Shown in pieces: positions 1 through 7,814 of a stretch of 64,000 bases of DNA. A program made the position numbers and the translations under genes. The DNA lies in assembly GCF_013166595.1 (NCBI RefSeq), contig NZ_JABKKG010000002.1, forward strand, positions 372,001 to 436,000, in the 5' to 3' direction. This DNA is from Palleniella intestinalis. Lineage in GTDB: Bacteria > Bacteroidota > Bacteroidia > Bacteroidales > Bacteroidaceae. The first letter of the stretch is position 1, and every line of letters begins with the position of its first letter. The notes under the pieces were generated by a model. The model ran no database searches, had not been told where the DNA came from, and saw only the letters and a list, made by a program, of their open reading frames with translations.

Positions 1-310
1 GATGGCGGGACTCTCTGACATCAACTATGTGCAGCAGAAGGGCGACGGCTCATCATCATTTATGATTGGCACACGCGAATATGCCGTTCCTCTTGGCGAC
101 CTCATCGACACAGAGGCGGAAATCGCTAAGGCAGAGGCAGAGCTGAAGCACCTTGAAGGCTTCCTCAACGGCATCCGCAAGAAGCTCTCCAACGAGCGTT
201 TCGTGGCTAACGCACCTGAGGCTGTTGTCGCTCTCGAGCGCAAGAAAGAGGCAGACTCTCTCGAAAAGATAGCTGCTCTGAAAGAGACTATCGCTTCTTT
301 GAGCAAGTAA
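1..310 (+). CDS. valS: Valine--tRNA ligase, C-terminal end (partial)
   Basis: Only the last roughly 100 codons are in the window; the gene starts upstream and the frame is open from the first bases. The visible part is the valyl-tRNA synthetase C-terminal tRNA-binding arm. It has a short beta stretch ending in EYAVPLGDLID, then a charged two-helix coiled coil (EAEIAKAEAELKHLEGFLNG and on) with the NERFVANAPEAVVALERKK signature. In the family this arm contacts the tRNA-Val elbow and the enzyme charges tRNA-Val in the cytoplasm. A GC-rich hairpin follows the stop codon. The ATG at position 2 is an internal methionine, not the start. Confidence 0.93.
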   Translation, partial: MAGLSDINYVQQKGDGSSSFMIGTREYAVPLGDLIDTEAEIAKAEAELKHLEGFLNGIRKKLSNERFVANAPEAVVALERKKEADSLEKIAALKETIASLSK

Positions 311-317
311 TCGCATC

Positions 318-361
318 TATGCCATGCCTTCAACGCCTTCATTGGCGCAGGGCATGGCATA
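318..361 (+). terminator. Hairpin after valS
   Basis: TATGCCATGCC (318-328) pairs with GGCATGGCATA (351-361), followed by a weak T-containing tract. Its place just after the valS stop fits a transcription terminator. Confidence 0.6.
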
Positions 362-415
362 ATTGTTTTAAATAAATTGACAAGTTTTTTTGTAAGTAAA
401 GTTAGTATTTTCAAT

Positions 416-787
416 ATGATAAAAGAAGGATTGACCTATACATCATGCCTTACAGTAAAGGAAAGTGACACTGCCATCGCCCTTGGTTCCGGCGATATGC
501 CGGTGCTTGCAACACCACGGATGATGGCATTAATGGAGAATGCCGCCATGCTTGCTGTCGCCGGCAGTCTGCAGGAAGGAGAGACAACAGTCGGAGGGCA
601 TATCGAATCAAGCCACCTTTGCCCTACTCCGGTGGGCAAAACAGTGGAAGCGACAGCACGACTCGTCACTGTTGACGGCAGAAAACTGACATTTGAGATT
701 GAGGCTTATTGCGACGGAACGCTCTTAGGCAAAGGTTCGCACCTGCGCTTCATAGTCAATCGTGAGAAATTCCTTGGCAAACTATAA
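416..787 (+). CDS. Hotdog-fold thioesterase (FlK-like)
   Basis: Encodes about 123 residues if translation starts at the ATG at 416. An upstream in-frame ATG at 377 would add an uncharacteristic hydrophobic extension. The sequence resembles the fluoroacetyl-CoA-thioesterase-like hotdog family: a substrate-proximal segment MPVLATPRMMALMENAA, then the GGHIESSHLCPTPVGKTVEA stretch that forms the central helix edge and active-site strand, then strands ending in GKGSHLRFIV. Members hydrolyse acyl-CoA thioesters in the cytoplasm; the substrate here cannot be told. It is a single gene between valS and a nitroreductase-like gene. Confidence 0.8.
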   Translation: MIKEGLTYTSCLTVKESDTAIALGSGDMPVLATPRMMALMENAAMLAVAGSLQEGETTVGGHIESSHLCPTPVGKTVEATARLVTVDGRKLTFEIEAYCDGTLLGKGSHLRFIVNREKFLGKL

Positions 788-847
788 GCTATTTCTCGGC
801 AAGTCGCATAGAGTTTCTTGAATGATTACAAACAAACTGATTACACT

Positions 848-1447
848 ATGAAACATTCACTCACAACATTCCTCCTCGCACTGCTACTCGGTGCAAGTTC
901 ATGCACTGCTTCTTCCGATAAGCCGGCAACAGGAAAAAGCGGACAAAACGATACGGAAACCGTCATCAACAATATCATGGCGCGCCGCAGCATACGGAAG
1001 TTTACACCGCAGACTGTGTCCCGCGACACACTGGACAGAATCATCGAATGCGGAATAAACGCTCCAAACGGCATGAATGCGCAGAACTATGAGGTGAAAG
1101 TCGTGGACGACCCGAAGTCGGCTGCTTACCTTTCAGAAAACATCAAAGGACTGTACAAAGCACCGGTCTATCTGTTCATCGCTGCCAATGATGAGTACGA
1201 TATGGCACAAATTGACTGCGGACTGCTCTCTGAGAACATCTGTCTTGCCGCCACCGCCTACGGTCTGGGCACTATAAACCTCGGAATGCCTGTCCGTTCC
1301 ATGAAGGAAAAGTACGACTTGCTTGACAAACTCGGATTCAGTGCGCATTACAATCTCTGCCTTATCGTCGCCCTCGGCTTCCCGGACGAAGCTCCGCAAG
1401 CAAAGCCACGCAACAAAGAAAAAGTGCAGTTTGTGAAAGTATTGTAA
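848..1447 (+). CDS. Nitroreductase-family lipoprotein
   Basis: About 199 residues from the ATG at 848. That start gives a clean lipoprotein signal peptide, MKHSLTTFLLALLLGASSC, whereas the ORF is open back to 818. After a low-complexity linker comes a nitroreductase domain: ARRSIRKF near residue 45 (FMN phosphate-binding RRSxRxF), GINAPNGMNAQNYEV (SPSxxNxQPW-like), and a C-terminal CLAATAYGLGTINLG stretch that is the usual FMN-binding helix. Family members are FMN-dependent NAD(P)H oxidoreductases. A lipid-anchored periplasmic or outer-membrane form is inferred from the signal. It converges on the amylase gene across a strong hairpin. Confidence 0.82.
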   Translation: MKHSLTTFLLALLLGASSCTASSDKPATGKSGQNDTETVINNIMARRSIRKFTPQTVSRDTLDRIIECGINAPNGMNAQNYEVKVVDDPKSAAYLSENIKGLYKAPVYLFIAANDEYDMAQIDCGLLSENICLAATAYGLGTINLGMPVRSMKEKYDLLDKLGFSAHYNLCLIVALGFPDEAPQAKPRNKEKVQFVKVL

Positions 1448-1484
1448 CAATAATGTGCTGCACTTTCAAGCGAAAAGAAACAAA

Positions 1485-1528
1485 AAAGTCAGGACAGACG
1501 CACCGGAAACAGTGCTTATCCTGACTTT
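1485..1528. terminator. Bidirectional terminator hairpin
   Basis: Perfect 10-bp stem AAAGTCAGGA (1485-1494) / TCCTGACTTT (1519-1528), flanked by A-rich and T-rich tracts, between the convergent nitroreductase and amylase genes. Confidence 0.75.
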
Positions 1529-1559
1529 TCATTTGCCTTTACCTATATTAAAAAGAGAC

Positions 1560-3587
1560 TTATCGTTTCAAGTATTTCTTTCCATTGATTATATACAGAC
1601 CTTTATCCAGCTTCTGCATGACCTCCGACAATGCAGAACCCTCAGGCATGGTGTACAGCAGTCTGCCGTCAATGGAGTAAACCTTCGTCGGAGAAGCCAC
1701 TGTGCTTGTCACAACACCCTCTATTCCGGTCATTGTATCCGTAATGTCTGTGACTGTGTACTTGCCGTTTGTCATTGACGAAGAGAGCACATAGTACTTG
1801 TCACTTGTGATAGGACCGATGTCTACAGTCTGCGGTTTGCCGTTGCCCTGATTGAAGATGATGTTGAAACTATAATCAGCTGTGTTCACGTCGAAAGAAT
1901 GACTGTACCACTGCTTGCCATTGATTTCCGTTGTGGTGGTCATCTTTGTTCCCGGCCATTCACCAAGCAACGACTTTGAACCATCCCATGCGTAGAAATA
2001 CATGCTGTTCCATCCCGGATCCTGCACATAGACTGTAGCCTTGTGAGGCTCAAAAACCTTTATTGTATAGTTGTATATCACGGTGTTCTGCGGTGTTCCG
2101 TTCTTCAGCAAAGCCACTTTCAGTACAGTGGAGGCAGCAATGTTTATCACCGCTCCGCTGTTCACTGCGGTGCTTGAAGCGGTAGGCTCTGTGCCGTCGG
2201 TGGTGTAGACCAGTCGCGCATTCTTGTCCTCAGAGATTGCTGTAAGTGTGACATCGATAGAGTTGCTGTAAGTGCCTGACGGTTTGCTTGCCCATGGCGA
2301 CTCAACATTGTTTGAGAGATAAATCTTGTAATTCTTGCCACTTGTGGCGAGAGTCATATAGCTTGTGTTGTCAGGATTATAGTTTCCTGTGACAAGATAG
2401 ACATATTTCCCGTTGTCACCGTTGGTCTTCATCACATAATATGCCGGTGCACTGCCGATTTCAAGAATCTTGCTCTGGTTAGTGATGCCTGCAAGTCGGC
2501 GGGCGTTTATCATCTGCTTTATCTCCTCCTTGTAGTCCTTCCAATGCTTGAGGAACACACACGGTGTGCCCGGAGAACAGAGAAGATAAGCGTTTGCAGC
2601 CTCGATGTTGTTCTTGACAGGGTCGTTCGGCTCCGAAGCACTCCTGTACTGAGTGTCGTGGTTCTCCACGAAAGTCACGGCATAACGTGAGTAAGCATAG
2701 TCGTCAACACGGTTCAAACCGGCCTTTGCAAGATTGTTCCATGAGCCACTGTTGCAAGCATCACGCACCGCATAGCGCAATGCGAAGTCAAAAGCAGCAC
2801 TCTGTATGACACCGTCAACCTTTGTTCCGTTCACCCAATACTTCAGTCCGCCGGTGTTTCCGTCCCAGTATTCGCCCACGGAGAACTCCGCATCGGCCGC
2901 CTTGTTGTATTCTCCGGTGTAGGAAGCGGAGTAGCCTTTCACCATGTCATAGCGGTAACCCGCATATCCGAGGTCATTCTTCAGGTATTGGATGTAGTTG
3001 ATTATGTTCTTCCTTACGTTCTCACTCTTGTGGTCAAGGTCACGGCAACCGTCCCACCCCTCACCTGTGTCGTAGTTTGAGCTCAGCGATATGCCGTTGT
3101 TCTTCGCCCAAGTGGCAGTCTTTCCATTGTCATCATTGGCGACAATGTCGGTAGGATACATCGTCCACTGTGTGCCGTTGTAGGTCTCGACAGGATAGTC
3201 CACCCACGAACCGTTAACGCCAAGATTGTTGCGGTGGTTGACAACGACATCGGCAATCACGCCGACATTGTTTTTCTTGAACGTGGAAATCATGGAGCGC
3301 AGCTGGCTTTCCGTGCCGAAACTTGAGTTTTGGTCGTAATAAAAGACCGGCATATAACCCATGTTGTTCCACGACGTGTTGCAGTTTCCTGAGTTCGGCA
3401 CCCATACAAGGTTGAAATATTCCGACAGTTCTTGCGCCTGTGACTCAAGATTTGTCCACTGTGTGTCGGTGTACGAGTCCCAGAAAAATCCTTGCAGCAT
3501 CACCCCGTTATAGTTCGCGGGCCACCCCTGTGCCATCATCGAGGCAGACACGAATGCCGATGCAAGTAAAGTAGAGAGTTTCTTCAT
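1560..3587 (-). CDS. Secreted alpha-amylase, GH13 with CBM26 and T9SS-like tail
   Basis: 675 residues with a Sec signal peptide (MKKLSTLLASAFVSASMMAQ). Residues about 25-400 form a GH13 barrel: VIADVVVNH, GYRYDMVK with the nucleophile Asp214, FSVGEYWDG with the acid/base Glu239, and VENHDTQ with Asp311. A beta-sandwich resembling the chitobiase C-terminal domain follows (about 435-505), then a starch-binding CBM26-like module (KATVYVQDPGWNSMYFYAWD), then a tail VYSIDGRLL...LDKGLYIINGKKY that resembles a type IX secretion sorting domain. It should cut starch outside the cell, the role SusG plays in Bacteroides, but it lacks a lipobox. It sits about 3 kb from the sus operon. Confidence 0.9.
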   Translation of the reverse strand: MKKLSTLLASAFVSASMMAQGWPANYNGVMLQGFFWDSYTDTQWTNLESQAQELSEYFNLVWVPNSGNCNTSWNNMGYMPVFYYDQNSSFGTESQLRSMISTFKKNNVGVIADVVVNHRNNLGVNGSWVDYPVETYNGTQWTMYPTDIVANDDNGKTATWAKNNGISLSSNYDTGEGWDGCRDLDHKSENVRKNIINYIQYLKNDLGYAGYRYDMVKGYSASYTGEYNKAADAEFSVGEYWDGNTGGLKYWVNGTKVDGVIQSAAFDFALRYAVRDACNSGSWNNLAKAGLNRVDDYAYSRYAVTFVENHDTQYRSASEPNDPVKNNIEAANAYLLCSPGTPCVFLKHWKDYKEEIKQMINARRLAGITNQSKILEIGSAPAYYVMKTNGDNGKYVYLVTGNYNPDNTSYMTLATSGKNYKIYLSNNVESPWASKPSGTYSNSIDVTLTAISEDKNARLVYTTDGTEPTASSTAVNSGAVINIAASTVLKVALLKNGTPQNTVIYNYTIKVFEPHKATVYVQDPGWNSMYFYAWDGSKSLLGEWPGTKMTTTTEINGKQWYSHSFDVNTADYSFNIIFNQGNGKPQTVDIGPITSDKYYVLSSSMTNGKYTVTDITDTMTGIEGVVTSTVASPTKVYSIDGRLLYTMPEGSALSEVMQKLDKGLYIINGKKYLKR

Positions 3588-3632
3588 GTGTAGGTTTTGT
3601 GTTAGTTATACATGTTTTTCTTGTTTTCGTTA

Positions 3633-3640
3633 CAAAGTTA
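3633..3640 (-). promoter_or_regulatory. -7 box upstream of the amylase
   Basis: TAACTTTG on the minus strand, about 46 bases before the amylase ATG, matches the Bacteroidetes -7 motif TAnnTTTG. No clear TTTG lies at -33. Confidence 0.5.
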
Positions 3641-3717
3641 ATGTATAATGCAGAGATAAGTATTGATTAATATGTTATTTATATGAATAACCTTGTGCAA
3701 CCGATTGCAAAACAAGC

Positions 3718-3767
3718 TGTAAACTACCGTCCTGCGAAAGATGGCACTTTGGAAAAACAAGTTGTAA
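3718..3767. repeat. Possible decayed GGTAAC-type array
   Basis: In the 3588-3911 spacer, TGTAAA at 3718, GATGGC at 3740 and TTGTAA at 3762 fall at 22-bp steps. The middle unit (3734-3753) matches the intact-array consensus GCGAAAGGTAACACTTTGCA at 16 of 20 positions. It looks like an eroded member of the family described at 6303, 18194, 31852, 41525 and 60095. Confidence 0.4.
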
Positions 3768-3857
3768 ATATGCGTTTTGACAACAAAAACTTGCGCTCCC
3801 CAACCCAACTACCGCCATTCGGCGAAAAATAAGAATAATGGAAAAAATAATCCATGA

Positions 3858-3893
3858 TTTGTTTCCATATATGTAACAAAATTGCTATCTTTG
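3858..3893 (+). promoter_or_regulatory. Promoter of the higBA-like pair
   Basis: TATCTTTG at 3886-3893 is a good -7 box. A TTTG at 3858-3861 lies 24 bp upstream, slightly longer than the usual 19-21. The predicted start is about 14-18 bases before the toxin ATG. Confidence 0.6.
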
Positions 3894-3911
3894 CACACAA
3901 ATAATAATTCT

Positions 3912-4262
3912 ATGGAAATCAAAGCTAAATTCAAAGTTGCGTATCTGGATGAAGCAGACGAATTCTTGGACTCGTTACCCACTAAGGTGCGGGATAAGAT
4001 TCTCTATAACATCAACAAATCAAAGTATGTTATTGACCCGGAAATCTTCAAAAAGTTAGGCGACACAAACATTTGGGAATTTCGCACAAGATACAATGGT
4101 TTGGCATACCGTATGCTGGCTTTTTGGGATTCAAGGTCGGACACACTTGTTGTAGCCACGCATGGATTTTCAAAGAAAACACAGAAAACCCCATCAAAAG
4201 AAATAGCCAAGGCTGAAGCGATAAGAGCTAAATACTTTGAGTTAAAGTCTTCTGCCGAATAG
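3912..4262 (+). CDS. RelE/HigB-like toxin (Gp49-type)
   Basis: 116 residues from the ATG at 3912, chosen because the -7 promoter box overlaps the upstream TTG region. The sequence fits phage-derived Gp49-like/HigB toxins of the RelE superfamily: an N-terminal strand-helix pair (AYLDEADEFLDSLPTKVRDKI), then the core GDTNIWEFRTRYNGLAYRMLAFW with the conserved W-E-x-R-x-x-Y pattern, then VVATHGFSKKTQKTP, the typical HGFxKKxxKTP signature. Such toxins cleave mRNA on the ribosome. The downstream XRE gene is the expected antitoxin, in the toxin-first order of higBA. Confidence 0.87.
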   Translation: MEIKAKFKVAYLDEADEFLDSLPTKVRDKILYNINKSKYVIDPEIFKKLGDTNIWEFRTRYNGLAYRMLAFWDSRSDTLVVATHGFSKKTQKTPSKEIAKAEAIRAKYFELKSSAE

Positions 4263-4302
4263 TAAAAAAAATAATCAACATTTTACAAAACCACCACACA
4301 AC

Positions 4303-4608
4303 ATGAGAATCTATACAGAAGAAGAAATACTTGACAAGCATATCGGACAAATCGGCACTGAGAAAAGAGACAAGTTTGAGGCTGACATTCAAGCATTCCT
4401 AATGGGCGAGGCTATCAAGCAGGCTCGGCAGTCAAAGAATCTGACACAGGAACAATTAGGAAAATTGCTTGGTGTGCAACGCGCTCAAGTGTCAAGAATC
4501 GAAAATGGAAGAAACCTTACCATCTCAACCATCTCACGTATTTTCAAAGTGCTGAACATCAAAGCTCAACTTGAAATCAGCGGAGTGGGGAAAGTCGCAC
4601 TGTGGTAA
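4303..4608 (+). CDS. XRE-family antitoxin (HigA-like)
   Basis: 101 residues, 40 bp after the toxin gene. An N-terminal helical region precedes a Cro/C1-type helix-turn-helix at about residues 45-95 (AIKQARQSKNLTQEQLGKLL, then GVQRAQVSRIENGRN, with recognition-helix residues QRAQVSRIE). In this family the antitoxin binds the toxin and represses the shared promoter. The C-terminal end LNIKAQLEIS is typical for HigA partners of Gp49-like toxins. The pair is isolated between the amylase and an ECF module, as expected of a mobile accessory module. Confidence 0.87.
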   Translation: MRIYTEEEILDKHIGQIGTEKRDKFEADIQAFLMGEAIKQARQSKNLTQEQLGKLLGVQRAQVSRIENGRNLTISTISRIFKVLNIKAQLEISGVGKVALW

Positions 4609-4677
4609 AATGCTCTTACTGAAGAAGACTTTGCCCAGCAAAAGACAAAATTACTAAATACGAAGTTTCAGCAAACG

Positions 4678-4722
4678 AGCAACTCCCTTGTCCGACAACA
4701 TATCAAGGACAAGGGATTTGCT
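4678..4722. terminator. Terminator hairpin after higBA-like pair
   Basis: A 16-bp stem with one mismatch (4678-4693 / 4707-4722, core TCCCTTGTCC/GGACAAGGGA) separates the antitoxin from the convergent membrane-protein gene. Confidence 0.75.
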
Positions 4723-4740
4723 CTTTATATACCAGTGCAA

Positions 4741-5172
4741 TTATTCTTTCTTGCCACCCAACTTCAGCTCCACTACAAATGCTATAAGCAAGCCTATGCC
4801 GCCAAAGAGCAGGACACTCGCTCCATAAAGCATTGAGCTGACCTCATGAACCATGTTTCTATCCCAACCATTGATGTCCAGTTTTCCATCATTATAGAGA
4901 TAGCCCGGAATGCCTGCACTGCAAACAAAAAAGCCAACCAACAGTCCCAAGCCCATGCCTGCCAGCAAGCATCCAATCTTCAATGCCGAAAAAGAAAAAT
5001 TCCCTATCGAGGAGAACCCTATCTTATGCTCCAGCATGTCAGGTGTGAACTTGTCCCCCATTTTCTCGATAACGGTCAACCGCTCTTTCTTGCAGACAAA
5101 GAGCTCGAACAACTTGTAAATTCCTAAAGTGATGACTCCAAAGAGTGCAGGAACCATAATAAAATCCATCAT
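4741..5172 (-). CDS. Small membrane protein, DUF6249-like
   Basis: 143 residues with three predicted membrane segments: near the N terminus (FIMVPALFGVITLGIYKLF), about 65-85 (IGCLLAGMGLGLLVGFFVC) and near the C terminus (ASVLLFGGIGLLIAFVVEL). A charged cytoplasmic stretch lies between the first two. I recall such proteins next to ECF sigma genes in Bacteroidetes; DUF6249 is my best match but unproven. It is transcribed divergently from the ECF sigma gene at 5322, and its upstream region holds a mirror copy of the same promoter, so it is probably a target of that sigma factor. Confidence 0.7.
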   Translation of the reverse strand: MMDFIMVPALFGVITLGIYKLFELFVCKKERLTVIEKMGDKFTPDMLEHKIGFSSIGNFSFSALKIGCLLAGMGLGLLVGFFVCSAGIPGYLYNDGKLDINGWDRNMVHEVSSMLYGASVLLFGGIGLLIAFVVELKLGGKKE

Positions 5173-5219
5173 AATCGTATTCGTTTTTTTAAGTTAATGA
5201 AATTGTTTACTTCTACCCC

Positions 5220-5313
5220 TTTAGACGCAACACCACCGCATAGGTTACACATTTGTGGAAAAAATATTTTTTCTTCAGCAGAATGTAACCTTTTTCACCA
5301 GTCTGCGTCTAAA
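5220..5313. promoter_or_regulatory. Symmetric divergent ECF-type promoter pair
   Basis: A 94-bp block with outer arms TTTAGACGCA (5220-5229) / TGCGTCTAAA (5304-5313) and inner arms AGGTTACA (5242-5249) / TGTAACCT (5284-5291), both centred at 5266.5. Read outward, each half is TGTAAC, then CGTC after exactly 16 bp, which matches the ECF sigma layout (AAC at -35, CGTC at -10). The plus copy points at the sigma gene and ends about 10 bases before its ATG. The minus copy points at the membrane-protein gene. Confidence 0.75.
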
Positions 5314-5321
5314 CAAATGAA

Positions 5322-5870
5322 ATGAAAGACGAAGAAGCACATATCATCCAAGCAACATTAAGCGGAAAAACATCCTGCTTTGAGCACTTCCTTGACAAGT
5401 ACGGGCAACAGGTTTTCACACTGATTGTCCGTATCGTGGGCAACCGGGAGGATGCGGAAGAACTGACGCAGGATTGTTTCCTCAAAGCCTTCAACCACCT
5501 TTCATCCTTCAAGAAAGGCAGCAGCTTCTCCACATGGCTCTACCGCATCGCCTACAACACGGCAATCTCCACCACGAGAAAGAAGAAACAGGAAACGCTG
5601 ATAATGGATGACACGCTGCTCGCCAACATCTCGGACAAGCAAGTGGACGATACGCTGAACGACGAAAGCGAAGAGCAGATAGCACGGCTTAACATGGCAA
5701 TTGAAAAACTTGACGCTGACGAACGGGCAATCATCACCTTATTTTATATGGAGAACAAAACAGTCTCTGAGATTGCCGACGTACTTGACATTACAGAAAA
5801 CAACACAAAGGTGAAGCTGCACCGCATACGCAGAAAACTTCATGTACTCATAACACAACAGAAAAAATGA
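5322..5870 (+). CDS. ECF (RpoE-type) RNA polymerase sigma factor
   Basis: 182 residues. Region 2 (about 20-90) carries DAEELTQDCFLKAF and the -10 recognition stretch FSTWLYRIAYNTA. Region 4 (about 125-180) has ADERAIITLFYMENKTVSEI, then a helix-turn-helix IADVLDITENNTKVKLHRIR. The start at 5322 directly follows an ECF-like promoter, so the mRNA would have a leader of only a few bases. The next gene overlaps by 4 bp (ATGA) and encodes a membrane protein that may act as its anti-sigma factor. Autoregulation is inferred from the promoter symmetry. Confidence 0.92.
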   Translation: MKDEEAHIIQATLSGKTSCFEHFLDKYGQQVFTLIVRIVGNREDAEELTQDCFLKAFNHLSSFKKGSSFSTWLYRIAYNTAISTTRKKKQETLIMDDTLLANISDKQVDDTLNDESEEQIARLNMAIEKLDADERAIITLFYMENKTVSEIADVLDITENNTKVKLHRIRRKLHVLITQQKK

Positions 5871-6241
5871 ACGAAATAAAAAAAGACAAAGGATTGGAAA
5901 AAGCCATAAGGAAACAGCCAAAGCCCAGCCTTTCCTCAAACTTCACCTTCCGCACCATGCAGAAAATCGAGGAAGCCGCATGGCTTCGCGAAAAGAGGAC
6001 GGAGCGCCTGACGTTCGCGGCCACCATAGCTGCCTCTGTATTCCTTGCGGCATGTGGCATCGTGTGCCTATCCCTCTATTGCGGTGACATGGTTCGCAAA
6101 TATGCATCGGCTGCCGGCAAACCGGAAATCAGTGACATACCGGGACTGTCCTTCTATGCATTGTTCCTCATGGCATTCATCCTTTGCCTGTTGTTTGACA
6201 ACCTGATGAGGAAGCTATATTTCAAGCGGCATTCCGGATAA
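5867..6241 (+). CDS. Membrane protein, possible anti-sigma factor
   Basis: 124 residues starting inside the sigma gene stop codon (ATGA overlap), which implies translational coupling. The N-terminal 45 residues are charged and cytoplasmic (KAIRKQPKPSLSSNFTFRTM). Two membrane segments follow (about 48-72, LTFAATIAASVFLAACGIVC; and about 92-112, LSFYALFLMAFILCLLFDNL). The SSNFTFRTMQKIEE stretch resembles sequence at the N terminus of Bacteroidetes anti-sigma-like partners. No ZAS zinc motif is seen, so the anti-sigma role rests on gene position. Confidence 0.7.
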   Translation: MNEIKKDKGLEKAIRKQPKPSLSSNFTFRTMQKIEEAAWLREKRTERLTFAATIAASVFLAACGIVCLSLYCGDMVRKYASAAGKPEISDIPGLSFYALFLMAFILCLLFDNLMRKLYFKRHSG

Positions 6242-6302
6242 GCAAGCTGTAGTTTGCATAGTCCCAAGTGTCAAAAACCAGAATACAATAAGTGACACTA
6301 TG

Positions 6303-6381
6303 AAAGGTAACCCTTCGCATTGCAAAAGGTAACGCTTGACTTAGTGAAAGGTAACGCTTTGCACTGTCAAGTGTTACCTTT
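6303..6381. repeat. GGTAAC phased array, copy 1
   Basis: GGTAAC cores at 6306, 6328 and 6350 (exact 22-bp steps) followed by an inverted GTTACC at 6373. Each direct unit starts AAAGGTAAC and has a dyad AAAG-N6-CTT. It lies in the 6242-6671 spacer between the converging ECF module and the ompA gene. Confidence 0.85.
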
Positions 6382-6515
6382 CGTTATATCAACCATATTT
6401 TAACATCTGTTGGATTTTTAAGATTGCATAAACAGTGATTTACCTAACACTTTGCAAACAGTTTATTTTATTTACTTACAGATTGACAAAAGAGATATAA
6501 GACCACCAACATCAA

Positions 6516-6551
6516 AAGCTGTTTCTTTCCCATATCACAAAGAAACAGCTT
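6516..6551. terminator. Perfect 13-bp hairpin
   Basis: AAGCTGTTTCTTT (6516-6528) pairs perfectly with AAAGAAACAGCTT (6539-6551) around a 10-base loop. There is no T-run on either side, so termination is only a possibility. Confidence 0.5.
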
Positions 6552-6607
6552 GGCACGATGCGACTGCATGAGAGACTTGCACCCGACCATTCCTACACAT
6601 GGTGAAC

Positions 6608-6650
6608 AAAAAAACACAGGAACGGCATTTTAATCTGCCATTCCTGTGTT
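6608..6650 (-). terminator. Terminator of the sus-ompA operon
   Basis: On the minus strand, a 15-bp stem (6636-6650 / 6613-6627, one G-T pair, core CACAGGAA) is followed by seven T. It lies 22 bases past the ompA stop codon. Confidence 0.85.
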
Positions 6651-6671
6651 TGCATTAAATAGAGATAGGAG

Positions 6672-7796
6672 TTACTGCTCAGCCGCTACAATAATGACAA
6701 GACGGTTGTCATTGTTTGCAGCCTTAGGCTGTACTGTGTCGCCATAAGAGCTTACCTCAAGGCGTGAAGCGTCGATGCCATAAACGTCTGTGAGTTTCTT
6801 TGCGACATTGTCAGCACGCTTCTTGGCGATGCGAGCGTTGATTTTTGCATTGCCAGTGCCCTTGTCGGCATAGCCCTTGACAGTAGCGTTTGCTGTCGGA
6901 TGAGCCTTCAGCCATTCTGCTGCCTCGGCGATTTTCTTGTTCTCAGCCTCTGTGCCCTCTGACTTGTTTATCTTGAAGAAGATTTCCTTTTGAGTTGTCT
7001 CCTTAGCCTTAACTACAGGCTTTGGCTCTTCCTTCTTCTCGACAACTACAGGCTTTGGCTCTTCCCTTACCACAGGAGCAGGTTCTGGAGCAGGCTTCAC
7101 AACCTTCTTTGTCTTATGACCGAACTTGTATGTTATGCCGATGAATGCCTGCACCTGCCAATCCACTTGGTCGTTGAACTTGAGGTTGTACTGGTCATTC
7201 TTGTAGTTGGCGTCAGCCTCGAACATGATTGAGAAGTTCTTGCTGAAGTTATACTCCACCTGTGTGCCAACGCGGCCGTTGCAAGAGAAGCGGCTTGGCA
7301 CTCCCGGATGAGGTCCTTCGTAGTATTTCAGTGAGCTGACATAAGCATTAAACTCATCACGCTCCCAAGTGTAGTTCATTCCGAATCCTGCAAGAAGATT
7401 CCAGTTCCATGAACGGTTGACACGCTTTGGGTTGATGATGTTTGTCATGTTGAACAGCAAGTCGATGTCCGCAGTTCCGGCATTGAACTTATAAGCGTAG
7501 TCGTTTGGGATGAAATCGTAACGGCTTGCCTTGAATCCGCCCTTGTTCTGATAGCCTGTGACATCAAGTCTGACACCAAGATATTGGTTGAAATACTTAC
7601 CGAAGTAAATGCCATACTGAGGTGTGACGAGGTCGGTAAAGTTGTAGTGAGTCAGTGTAGCCTGTGCACCGCCTTTTATACCAATGAAATAGTGTCCGCC
7701 CTCAGGGTCAACCACTTTCGTTTCCTGGGCATTGGCAACGGTGGACATTCCAAGAAGGAATGCCACTGATGCTGCTAATGATATTATTTTTTTCAT
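6672..7796 (-). CDS. OmpA-family outer membrane protein
   Basis: 374 residues with a Sec signal peptide (about 1-23, ending ANAQ). An eight-stranded-barrel-like region rich in alternating aromatic residues follows (about 35-225), then a Pro/Glu/Lys linker with repeated EEPKPVV units, and a C-terminal OmpA peptidoglycan-binding domain (about 265-374) with VKGYADKGTGNAKINARIAKKRADNV. It should tie the outer membrane to the cell wall. It is the last gene of the sus operon, only 18 bp after the SusF-like gene and before the operon terminator. That position is unusual for a structural protein and suggests co-expression with starch uptake. Confidence 0.9.
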   Translation of the reverse strand: MKKIISLAASVAFLLGMSTVANAQETKVVDPEGGHYFIGIKGGAQATLTHYNFTDLVTPQYGIYFGKYFNQYLGVRLDVTGYQNKGGFKASRYDFIPNDYAYKFNAGTADIDLLFNMTNIINPKRVNRSWNWNLLAGFGMNYTWERDEFNAYVSSLKYYEGPHPGVPSRFSCNGRVGTQVEYNFSKNFSIMFEADANYKNDQYNLKFNDQVDWQVQAFIGITYKFGHKTKKVVKPAPEPAPVVREEPKPVVVEKKEEPKPVVKAKETTQKEIFFKINKSEGTEAENKKIAEAAEWLKAHPTANATVKGYADKGTGNAKINARIAKKRADNVAKKLTDVYGIDASRLEVSSYGDTVQPKAANNDNRLVIIVAAEQ

Positions 7797-7814
7797 AGTC
7801 TCTACGTTTTTGGG

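Noticed and set aside
377..415. Earlier ATG start for the thioesterase
   Set aside because: The extra 13 residues are hydrophobic and absent from the family; the ATG at 416 gives the usual N terminus.
6303..6381. CRISPR interpretation of the GGTAAC arrays
   Set aside because: Units of 22 bp with 9-bp cores and one inverted unit are incompatible with repeat-spacer structure.
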